Shown here one piece after another: positions 55,750 to 64,000 of a stretch of 64,000 nt of DNA; position 1 is the first letter of the stretch, and the number at the start of each line of letters is the position of its first letter. The stretch comes from Schistosoma haematobium (lineage: Eukaryota; Platyhelminthes; Trematoda; Strigeidida; Schistosomatidae). Under the pieces are notes generated by a model, which was not told the DNA's origin, made no database searches, and saw only the letters and a program-made list of their open reading frames with translations. Location: contig NC_067202.1 of assembly GCF_000699445.3 (NCBI RefSeq), positions 13,793,924 through 13,857,923 of the forward strand. The letters run 5' to 3'. The position numbers and the translations under genes were made by a program.

Positions 55750-55960
55750 ATCAATTATCATAGTTAAATTCATGAATCGATCTAAGCTAGACCAACATTG
55801 AAAACCTGAAAGCATTGAACGGCTGTCTCATCCTAATGTGGGACTCCTCAGCAGTCCGCATCCACAATCCCACACATGGGACACAAACTCGGGACCTCCT
55901 GTCATGCGCTCGAACTCTTGACCTATAGACCACTAAGATGGCATCTCTACAAATCCCTAT
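55750..55960 (-). mobile_element. Hammerhead SINE family B fragment
   Basis: 3' end (agttaaattcatgaatcgatctaagctag), hammerhead complement (gaacggctgtctcatcctaatgtgggactcctcagcagtccgc) and tRNA-like part (gacctatagaccactaagatgg), truncated there. Confidence 0.68.
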
Positions 55961-56056
55961 TCTGATTTTAACTGCGTAATTTATGCACAAGCTAGTTTCC
56001 TGTCTCATATACATTGAATATTAAGATAACTAATGACTTATCTATTACTATGCATG

Positions 56057-56624
56057 TGATGTGAACAGAGAAACAAGATGCTTTGATAAACTATGGAGGT
56101 TATTTTTCGTGACGTTATTTCAGTTAATTCAAAGCTTGTAATACAGTAACATTTATTTTTGCCCTTAGTCTATTCTACAGAGCATAAGCTTTCGTTTGAT
56201 GTATGATTCACTATCACAGCCCTTTATGTTCCAAAGCTATTGTAATTTAAATGTATTATTTTGTACTCTATTTTCTACGCTAATCTCCAGTTTTGGACAT
56301 AATTGTATTTTCTTAATTATTGTACGTTATGGTAGGGTTAGTCATCTATTTATTCATGTACCTTTTTACACTGATCTGAAATCGGGAACCAGATCGGGAT
56401 TGAGAATAAATCGAGTAATGTTCCAGTTGACTTGTCTTCTCTCTCACTCGCGTGCTTGTCAGTCAGTCAGGTGATAGAATAGTTTTCTTCTCTCTACTCC
56501 ACTTCGAACTCACGCGTACCAGCCTCCTGGTTAAGTCGGTCAGTCTATCACGTTAAGATCTTAATCTAGATTAGACAAGTTATCCTCGGTACGATAGGTA
56601 GGTAGACAGATCATGAACGTAACA
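56057..56624 (-). mobile_element. Solo LTR (family LTR-1), 568 bp, with 4-bp TSD
   Basis: On the minus strand it begins TGTTACGTTC and ends ACATCA. An identical catg sits on both sides (56053-56056 and 56625-56628), a 4-bp duplication as made by Gypsy-type integrases. It is inverted relative to the copy at 11604-12169. The open frame inside (56196-56474) is chance LTR sequence. Confidence 0.78.
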
Positions 56625-56628
56625 CATG

Positions 56629-58069
56629 AAAGAATTGAAAATCTCCGTTAATTCGTGTAGTAATATAACTAGTAAAGATTAGAATTGGATTGTTCCTTCA
56701 CTCAGTTGACAATTAAAAACTTGATAAAACGAAGTTGAAAAAGGAAAACTATGATAAAACTAAATATTTAACATATAAGCTGAATTCTAATAGTTTGGAT
56801 AATGGAACTCTCACGTATAAATCTTGTGGTGGTCGGCATTCAATATAATCTTTAAATGTCGTATATAATTTGTCCTAATAAACTTCACTAGACAATGCCC
56901 CAACGGTGTATTAATCAGAAGGCGAATATGAAGTGTTGCTTACGTTTATTATTGCACCACGCACAGATCATCAAAATTATAGGTACGCTAAGCAAGCATG
57001 AAAGAATAATGCCGAAAAACTAGCAGGCAAACGAGTGAATCGGCGAATCAATGAACAGGATCAAAATTTACATATATATACATAGGGAAATGAATGGATC
57101 ATAGAATCAGTTAATAAGCGACTAATAGTAAGGCTAGCAGAATGAATACATGAGTAGGCAGTGAACAAAGCTCAAGCATACATATTCATACAAGTGCAAC
57201 AACAATAATAAAGGCATAATGGTATAAGTTGTTATTGTACAGATGATTCTATCCGTTAAATAAGTTAACAAATGGGCTTAACCAAATTAAATGTAAACAT
57301 GCTCAATTACACGTGAGCTGCTATAATCTTCAGTCATAATGATTGATTACTTACAGTTACATGATACCTGCAACATTTATACGTGATATACAATCGGTAC
57401 ATTTCGGCAGTTAATAGCGAGTTTATTTTCTTAATTAAACAGAATCATTAAAATAGTAAATAAATGAGAAATTTCTTTTTAAATGAAGCCAATTGAATTC
57501 CATCGACTAAGATATAATGTGTCGACCACTAGTATCTGGGTAGCGCAACATCCCGTACATTATCCTGAGATGAGCAACCCGCCTTTATGTAAGTTTTATG
57601 CTAGTTGGCATGTTTCAGTATCCCAGGCCTGGTCTGTTGTTGTCTGTGGAATTTGGATTTGAATCCTCCCCCCAGTTTCACAGTTTTAATATGTTACCAC
57701 TGTGTTATTTTGGCTGCAAATGTGATCAATTCTAGATACATATTGCTGATAATTGCCAACTAGCACTAAACGTAGGATCAGCTCGGTTTTCTATCATTCA
57801 TCTTCAACCATGTTATAGTAAGTATACTTTTATCAAAATAGAATAAGGTTATCAGAATGTTTTCTGGGGTAAGAAATATTTCTTTTTGAGGAAAAGCACA
57901 CTTGAAGAAAAGAATATCGAAAATAGAACTGCACAATACTGTATTATCAACGTGGTGAGCTAGTCAGAAGTAACCAAATGAGAAGGTCACTCGATAGCAA
58001 TCAGAAGTTATCTAAAGGACAATTGCAATTCATTAACTAACAAGTGGATTGATTTCCTAAAGGGTAGAG

Positions 58070-58074
<5 letters not shown>
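56629..58074. other. Intron sequence without recognised gene
   Basis: A+T-rich. The part at about 56860-57330, with 'aataaacttcactagac' and a purine-rich body, has the texture of an LTR, but no second copy or TG..CA boundary was found. GC-richer patches lie at 57540-57680. No coding motif. Confidence 0.35.

Positions 58075-58113
<39 letters not shown>
58075..58113. repeat. (TA)n microsatellite
   Basis: About 19 uninterrupted TA units. Confidence 0.95.
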
Positions 58114-58116
<3 letters not shown>

Positions 58117-58495
58117 TATTTGTGCATTTTATTCGATAGCTCAATCTACTTTCTCATTCACTCATGTCCTCTAACTCAAGTAGTCATTTGGAGGGTTAGT
58201 ACATAGTACATCGTGTATCAATATCAAATTTCGGACATCGCCCATTCCAACTGTTTCTAGCGACAGGGAATATTATTTTCAGTATAGGGTTGTAGAGATT
58301 ATTATGTTATTGATTGAGTTCACTAGTGACTAGTTTCGTGAGGGAATTCTCTGAGTTCCAATGAGAAGCTGTGACCAATGGAGCTAATCCGTGTAGGGTA
58401 GAAACAGGTGTCTACTTCAGTCCGACGGAAGATGGTCGCGCAACCTCGTGAATTGGTTGAGGTTAGACATTAACACCGTTGTATATCGCCTGGCT

Positions 58496-59441
58496 GACAG
58501 ATGCATTCCAAGTAAGGACCGGAGTCAGACAAGGCTGTCAACTCTCTCCCTTCCTCTTTCTTCTAGTGGTCGATTGGATTATGAAGACCTCGACATCTGA
58601 GGGAAAACACGGAATACAATGGACAGCTCAGAACCAATTAGACGATCTGGACTTCGCAGATGACCTAGCCCTCCTATCACGTACACACGAACAGATGCAG
58701 ATGAAGACAGCCAGTGTAGCAGCAGTCTCTGCATCAGTAGGCCTCAGCATACACAAAGGGAAAACCAAGGTCCTCAAATTCAAAGCGAAGAACAGCAATC
58801 CAATCACTCTTGATGGCGAAATCCTGGAAGATGTAGAGTCCTTCACATGCCTAGGAAGCATCATCGATGAACAAGGAGGTTCAGAGGCAGACGTAAAGGC
58901 GAGGATCGGCAAAGCAAGGGTCGCATTCTTACAATTGAAGAACATATGGAACCCAAAACAACTTTCAACCGATATCAAAGTGAGAATCTTCAATACGAAC
59001 GTCAAGGCAGTTCTACTGTATGGAGCTGAAACTTGGAGAACTACAACAACCACAATCGAGAAAGTACAAGTATTTATAAATAGCTGTCTACGCAAGATAC
59101 TCAACATCCATTGGCCGGATACCATCAGCAATAGCATTCTGTGGGAGAGAACAAACCAACTTCCAGCTGAAGAAGAAATTAGGAAAAGACGATGGAAATG
59201 GATAGGACATACATTACGCAAATCGTCAAACTGCATCACGAGGCAAGCCCCAGCTTGGAATCCTGAAGGGAAGCGAAAAAGAGGAAGGCCAAAGAACACA
59301 TCGCGTCGGATAATAGAAGCAGATATGAAAACGATGAATTACAACTGGACGGAGCTAGAAAGGATTGCCCAGGACAGGGTTGGATGGAGAATGCCTGTGA
59401 GCGGCCTATGCTCCTTCACGAGGAGTAACAGGCGTAAGTAA
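58496..59441 (+). CDS. Reverse transcriptase, C-terminal part (RTE/SR2-like), truncated
   Basis: About 314 residues are open without a stop, beginning [20 protein letters not shown]. Motifs in order: [13 protein letters not shown] (RT motif 4 area), [11 protein letters not shown] (catalytic motif; the usual YADD is FADD), the ..GKTKVL and [20 protein letters not shown] blocks, [39 protein letters not shown], and a basic [11 protein letters not shown] segment before a TAA stop at 59439-59441. The endonuclease and N-terminal RT are missing, so it has no own start codon and cannot act alone. Because it has stayed open, the insertion is probably recent. The 223-residue minus-strand frame is its shadow. 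Confidence 0.85.
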
Positions 59442-59447
59442 ATAAAA
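58496..59447 (+). mobile_element. RTE/SR2-like retrotransposon, 5'-truncated, 952 bp, with 13-nt TSD
   Basis: The exact duplication atatcgcctggct flanks it at 58483-58495 and 59448-59460. The 3' tail is short (aagtaaataaaa). It inserted into a family B SINE, so the SINE is older. The 5' end begins within the RT domain, just before the GVRQGC motif. Confidence 0.9.
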
Positions 59448-59589
59448 ATATCGCCTGGCTCAGTGGCATAGTAGGTTAAGTGATCGCGCGCGAGACTGAA
59501 GGCCCTGGGTTCGATTCCTGCGAGAGAGATTGCGGGTTTACACTGCTGAGAATATTATTTTCACAAATTATTTGTACAACAGAATTCCA

Positions 59590-59590
59590 T

Positions 59591-59640
<50 letters not shown>
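59590..59640. repeat. (TCA)n microsatellite
   Basis: About 17 TCA/ATC units in a row. Confidence 0.95.
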
Positions 59641-59986
59641 AGCAACAAAAAACACCTCATAGTTAATTATGATAATATATGAGATCTATTATCAAATCTA
59701 TTTTGTAATGAGAGCATTTTTACCAACCTAATACATTTCAACTCCTATATCTATCTATATACCTGACAATGTACGCAAACTTATAATGATTATGTAATAG
59801 CCCCAAGTATTAACAATCAATTAAATCAATAATAATGTCGTAATATATTTGAATGATTGGTTATTGATTTTTTGAACTGATTTTTTTTTTACATTTTTTT
59901 TCTTTCTGTCATCATGACTACGATCTTCATTATTAATTTTATACTTCTATTTTTTTTTCTTTCTTTCTTTCTTTTCTTCATTCTAG

Positions 59987-60140
59987 AGTTTATTAAATAT
60001 TACAATATCATTACAAGCATTTGGTTCATTGGCTATATTTGTTTGGATGTTTATTGAAGGTTTATATTTATGCCTTATTGTTTATTATGCATTTTGGGTA
60101 GAAAAAATGAAATTTTGGCCATATGCATTATTAGGATGGG
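59987..60140 (+). CDS. Class B GPCR, exon encoding TM3 to start of TM4
   Basis: This 154-bp exon sits between cattctag| and |gtaagt, starts in phase 0 and ends with the first base of a split codon. It encodes SLLNITISLQAFGSLAIFV then WMFIEGLYLCLIVYYAFWVE and KMKFWPYALLGW. WM.iEGLYL is the class B TM3 signature and ALLGWG the start of TM4. The conserved TM3 cysteine expected 17 residues before that Trp is Leu (third residue of the exon). Phase matches the TM2 exon 27.4 kb upstream, so no intervening exon is required. From memory, 154 bp is a recurrent length for the TM3 exon in animal class B receptors. The next exon is not present before 64000. Confidence 0.88.
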
Positions 60141-60906
60141 GTAAGTTAATGAATGATTTGTAACAATTATAAGAGTTTGGTTCCTTGGAGCTAAATAGTT
60201 TGATTGTGGAGATTTCATTATTCTTCTGAACAACAACAACAACATTATCAGAACAAACATCAGGTAGAAATTGGAAGTGTTCGAATTTCTCCATATATGG
60301 CTGCTCACAGTTTGTCTATGGACCTCGATGTTGATTGGTTTTTGTTGACCTTGAACCTATCATTGTTCACTTGTTTTGTTTTGGTTGTATCTCCCATTGG
60401 TTTGATTTTTGTTCCTATATTTGTGCATAATGTATCTGTATCCTTCTATTCATATTCACATTGAGTTTCTAAAACCAGTAAGTTTTGCATTACACACAGC
60501 ACGTCATGTACTGAGTGACTAAGTCTGTGGTAGCTAATAGCTTGTTTAACAGCTAAGATGTTTAAAACATCATTGGTAGATGGTTTGATTTATCCGGTCG
60601 TTTCTGTTCAAGACTGAATTTCGATCATCCTTCATTGCATTTATACATCCTGTGAGGAAAGCTTTGATATAATTATTTTACCACAAGTTATCTAGAATGT
60701 TCGGTTTGTGAATAGTGACCATCTGGATTCAGTAGCTTGGCGAAAGATACCAGGTTCCCGTTTCAGTGATAGTCTAGCGAACGAAGACTTTGTGGAGATA
60801 ACCAATTTATTAGTCAGTTTAAAATTACAGTGTCTTTGTAAATTGTGAAAATCATACACTAAACACTTCATTTGCACATCATCCATCAGTTGTCATTGTT
60901 GAGGAT

Positions 60907-61215
60907 TACAGATCCTCATAAATCAATTAGCAGGTCAGTCCTGAAGCAACAACTTGCATTTAGAGGTAGAGAAATGTATCCCAAACATTCTGGCATTGTT
61001 TCTCAATGCTACAAAAAGACTCTGCATTTCATCAGCATCTTCATCAAATAAGACTATATCATCTGCGTATTCCAAGTCGATAAGCAAATCTCCTGTTAGG
61101 AGATCAAGGCCCAAAAATTCAGTCAACGAGAAAGTTATTTCCAGCAGTAGGTCTATGATGAAGTTGAATAAAAATGATAAACAGTATATAGAATTTATTT
61201 ATGGACTGTAATTAG
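60907..61215 (-). pseudogene. Reverse transcriptase fragment, another LINE family (YADD motif)
   Basis: The minus-strand frame reads YCLSFLFNFIIDLLLEITFS, LTEFLGLDLLTGDLLIDLEY, then ADDIVLFDEDADEMQSLFVA and LRNNARMFGIHFSTSKCKLL. LSPFLFNFIID-like motif 4 and LEYADDIVLF motif 5 (catalytic YADD intact) are followed by the FG..fs..K.K motif 6. It differs from the RTE-like copies (FADD). Both ends are missing. It lies in the intron after the TM3 exon. Confidence 0.8.
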
Positions 61216-61479
61216 GTAGAATTCGAAATGAACAGTTCCAGTTATTCATTAGTTGTAAATCGAACTTCCCTATTATTACTGTTATTTCAAAAGTCATTCG
61301 AACTCATTATTCTATGATTATAACATTAGAGCATTATTCATTATGTTACTTAATTAAAATAGTTATCATCTTATTATTTATAAAAGTCGAATTACCTTAG
61401 TATCTTTTTTTCAACCGTCTTAAATGGTATCTACATCAGTGAATAGATCATTTAAGATAATGAACACTACCAGAAAACA

Positions 61480-62070
61480 CGAATATTAGATATTTACACA
61501 CTAAGTCTTGAGTGCTGTTAGAGGTATGAGGGTGGTTATCACTTTCCGGTTGCCCACACAGTGGAAGGGTTCTTCCGGAAGTGCCTGAAAAGGAAATTAG
61601 GTTAGAGGTGGTCTTAGTGACCTGAGAGCGTGACCACAGTGCCCAAGGGACAACTGCTTGAGGTCGGTCACACACGACCTTTTTACGGGTAATTTTTGTG
61701 TTAGCTCCGTACTTTTTGAGACCTTACCGCCGGAGACGGATATCTGTGGGATAAGGCGAGATGTGCATTTTTAGGATCGATCTTTTCTAACTCCACCCCT
61801 CTTTTTGGGAAGACAGCATCGCTGGTCTGCTGGTTGTCTGAAGGAAACACCTTGGTGCTGTCACACCCCTGTACAGTCAGCAGTACGACTTCGCCTTTGG
61901 ACCTTGTGTTTGCTGCTTTTAATGTTACCGTCCTTCAACTGACCTGACTGACATGGTAGGACCTTGAGGAACGGTTGTTCCAGCCAGTATAGCTCGGTCG
62001 CTTCATCACGATAGGCAAGCCTGACCACCACGTCAAGGTAGCAACAACGGTCGGGTTACACACCAAGAGA
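61480..62070. repeat. GC-richer unclassified segment, probably a retroelement 5' or 3' UTR
   Basis: Markedly richer in G+C than anything nearby (for example cggtcgggttacacacc at 62049). No open frame above 75 residues fits a known motif. The abrupt composition change at both ends suggests an inserted element. It ends about 60 bp before a family A SINE. Bases 61216-61479 show nothing recognised. Confidence 0.45.
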
Positions 62071-62129
62071 TAGGGAGTGAGAAAGAGAAACAAACAATTA
62101 AACAAATGAAACTGATATTATAAACAAGA

Positions 62130-62300
62130 ATGCATGGTGGTTAGCAGTGGAATCCAGTATGAGTGTTTCATTCTATTTCGGACATGTTACTCTGATGTAC
62201 ATGCATCCAAGAGTTAATGTTCACTTCAAGATTCGAACTCACTACCGTTTACTTCCAACACCATTTCGTTATCCAATTAGCTACTGATATTGATTAATAA
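62130..62300 (-). mobile_element. Hammerhead SINE family A fragment
   Basis: The left end 'gcatggtggttagcagtggaatccag' followed by a decayed hammerhead (gagtgtttcattctatttcgg) and tRNA-like part (cgaactcactaccgtttacttccaacaccatttcgttatcc). Bases 62301-62609 show no feature. Confidence 0.62.
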
Positions 62301-62609
62301 CTGAGTAAATCACCTAATTAACATGTTCATATTATTGATAAATTGTTGTTAGAATCATATTGTTCAATTTGAATAGACCAATACAACTTATGATCTTGAA
62401 TTTACAATTTGATAACTAAATCGATGAATGAACTAAGTTATGTCACTTTTGAAGATAATGTACCTCACTCATTATTGATGTTAGTTTAGAAATGGTTAGA
62501 AACTAAAAAGTACCAAAAATTATCTTCTTATATTTTGTGTTCATTGGAAAATGTACCGATAACCTACATAGGATTCTTATGGTTAAAATCGTTACTATCA
62601 GTATAAGGT

Positions 62610-63118
62610 TGTGAAGATTATTAAGTTTTTGATTATCATGAACCGATTGATACTAGACCACCATTGAAAACTTGGAAGCATTGGACTGCAGTTTCGTTCT
62701 ATTGTGGGACTCCTCAGCAGTGCGCATCCTCGATCCCGCCTCACAAGATTCGAACCTAGATCCTATCGGACTCGCGCGCGAACGCTCAATCTATAGACCA
62801 CTGAACCGGTATCCATCTGTGTTAATGTCTAATTTCAATCAGTCCACAAAATTGCGTGACCATCTTCTATTGTACTGAGGTAGATACCTGTCTCTACCCG
62901 ACACGGATTAGGTCCACTGGTCACGGCTTCTCACTAGAACTCCGACAATCCCCTTGCGAATCTAGTCACTAGTGAGCACATGGGGTTCGAATCTCGCAAG
63001 CGGGATCGTGGATGTGCACTTATGAGGAGTCCCACAATAGGACGAAACGACCGTCCAGTGCTTCTAGGTTTTCAGTGATGGTCTAACATCAATCGGCTCA
63101 TGATCTCGATTAAAATCG
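62610..63118. mobile_element. Inverted pair of hammerhead SINE family B copies
   Basis: The minus full-length copy at 62610-62985 runs from 'aagttttgattatcatgaaccgattg' to 'ctagtcactagtgagcacatg'. It is joined directly to a plus-strand piece that starts at the B-box (ggttcgaatctcg at 62987) and runs through the hammerhead (ttatgaggagtcccacaataggacgaaacgaccgtccagtgc) to the 3' end. The right core has ATGAGGAG for CTGAGGAG. The junction lies at the end of the body, unlike the other fold-backs. Bases 63119-63484 show no feature. Confidence 0.72.
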
Positions 63119-63484
63119 TTACTGACGAAATTTATCCGGACTAAATGGTATTATATTATTGTCGTCCTATAACATACAAGTTGATTGACGTTATGATACG
63201 TAGATCATTGTATTTTGAAACTCAATAGTCTAAAGTAATAATCCTTAGATTAGGACAGGCATATAGGTCTTGTATGTTATATCATGTAAAGTCATGGTTT
63301 ATTATTGTTTTAGGGTGTTTCAACCTAATATCCAACAGTTGTTTACTATACAATAATTTATTTGAGAAAGTTTTAAAAGATATGATTTATTAACTTTGAT
63401 GAATATGTAATATGTGGTTAGTGAGACTAAGATGTGATGTGACACTGAGAGCCGACAGGCAGATAATTAGCTTAGTAGTAGCAA

Positions 63485-64000
63485 TATTTACGCCTATTAC
63501 CCCTCATGGAATAGCATAGACCTCTTACTAGCATTCTCCAACCTACTCTGTCTTGAACAATCATTTTCAGTTCTTTCCAGTCGTTATTCATTCTTTTGAT
63601 ATCTGCTTCCAACTCCTGACACTATGTGTTCTTTGATCTACCGCTTTTCCATTCCCCTTCAGGATTCGAAGTAAGAGATTGACTTGTGATGCAGTTTGAT
63701 GATTTCTCTGATGTTTGTCCTATCCACCTCCAACGTCTTTTCCTAATTTCCTCCTCAGCTGGAAGCAGGTTTGTTCTCTTCCACATTAAGCTATTGCTGA
63801 TGGTTTCCTGCCAACGAACACTGCGTATCATACGTAGACAATTGTTTATAAATACATGTACCTTTTTGATGATGGTTGTAGTAGTTCTCTACGTTTCAGC
63901 TCCGTACAGTAGGACTAATTGTCTTGACGTTGGTATTGAAGATTGTGACTTTGATGTTGATTGACAGACAGTTGTTTTGAGTTGCATATGCTGTTTAACT
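63485..64000 (-). pseudogene. RTE/SR2-like RT fragment running off the window
   Basis: The minus strand encodes [40 protein letters not shown] and [20 protein letters not shown], matching the C-terminus of 58496-59447. The left end has the element 3' terminus (complement of ..gggtaataggcgtaaatatt). The alignment continues to base 64000, so the rest lies outside. Frameshifts are present. Confidence 0.75.

Larger units (their letters stand above)
58312..59560 (+). mobile_element. Hammerhead SINE family B split by a retrotransposon
   Basis: The SINE body lies at 58312-58495 (gttcactagtgactagtttcgtgaggg..ccgttgtatatcgcctggct) and the tRNA-like remainder at 59448-59560. A perfect B-box ggttcgattcc is at 59508-59518 and an A-box area (ggctcagtggcatagtaggtt) at 59457. 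The copy stops just at the start of the hammerhead (cactgctgagaat). The two halves are separated by the RT insertion. Confidence 0.82.

Noticed and set aside
56196..56474. 92-residue frame (mirrored at 11746-12000)
   Set aside because: It is inside a solo LTR; the two LTR copies keep it only roughly.
58628..59299. 223-residue open frame on the minus strand
   Set aside because: It lies wholly antisense to the RT fragment at 58496-59441, and its sequence has no domain logic; long antisense frames over this RT recur at 13839-14327 and 15205-15666.
59457..59530. Possible tRNA gene with a perfect B-box
   Set aside because: No acceptor stem pairing, and the sequence is the tRNA-like head of a family B SINE.
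60204..60464. 86-residue frame just after the TM3 exon, partly hydrophobic
   Set aside because: It does not continue the receptor phase or show TM4-TM5 class B motifs; it starts in CAA-repeat sequence and looks like chance intron sequence.
1..64000. CRISPR arrays, bacterial operons, or an antiviral-type gene cassette
   Set aside because: Repeats are dispersed and diverged with no regular spacers; gene structure and repeats are those of a flatworm nuclear genome.

Overview
The window looks like A+T-rich, repeat-laden nuclear DNA from a blood fluke (genus Schistosoma; species not determined). The evidence is the repeat content: SM-alpha-type tRNA-like repeats carrying hammerhead ribozymes, RTE/SR2-like non-LTR retrotransposon 3' ends, Penelope-like element 3' ends, a Merlin DNA transposon with its small relatives, and LTRs. 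Genes have spliceosomal GT-AG introns. There are no bacterial-type operons and no CRISPR.

Only two host genes can be supported, both on the + strand. The first is a secretin-family (class B) G-protein-coupled receptor. Five consecutive exons with compatible phases lie at 22549-22689 and 27148-27239 (extracellular hormone-binding domain), 29511-29605 (TM1), 32471-32615 (TM2) and 59987-60140 (TM3 to start of TM4). They are separated by introns of about 4.5, 2.3, 2.9 and 27.4 kb. The 5' exons (signal peptide, first cysteine) were not found and the exons from TM4 onward lie beyond the window. The second is an intronless 380-residue membrane-anchored or secreted Cys-rich protein (37747-38889) that resembles the DUF4773 family. 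It sits inside the 27-kb receptor intron, in a comparatively repeat-poor stretch (about 32.6-43 kb).

The rest is mostly mobile-element debris. Region 1-22.5 kb holds hammerhead SINE fragments, a Merlin element with a perfect 8-bp target duplication (9481-10262), a solo LTR (11604-12169), a 138-bp LINE stub and two RTE-like reverse transcriptase fragments (13.8-15.7 kb; one has a 13-nt target duplication). Region 22.5-32.6 kb is receptor exons with SINE, LTR and MITE fragments in the introns. Region 43-60 kb holds LINE, LTR/gag and MITE debris, a 1.13-kb almost perfect inverted repeat with a 63-nt spacer (47546-49863), Penelope-like 3' ends, a second solo LTR in opposite orientation (56057-56624) and an RTE-like RT copy inserted inside a hammerhead SINE (58496-59447). 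Region 60-64 kb holds another RT clade fragment, a GC-richer unclassified repeat and an RT fragment running off the end.

Two families of hammerhead SINE are distinguished here. Family A is SM-alpha-like, with core CTGACGAG. Family B is longer, with core CTGANGAG and a CGGCCG stem III. Both recur as head-to-head inverted pairs. Repeat boundaries are by eye and approximate unless a target-site duplication is given.
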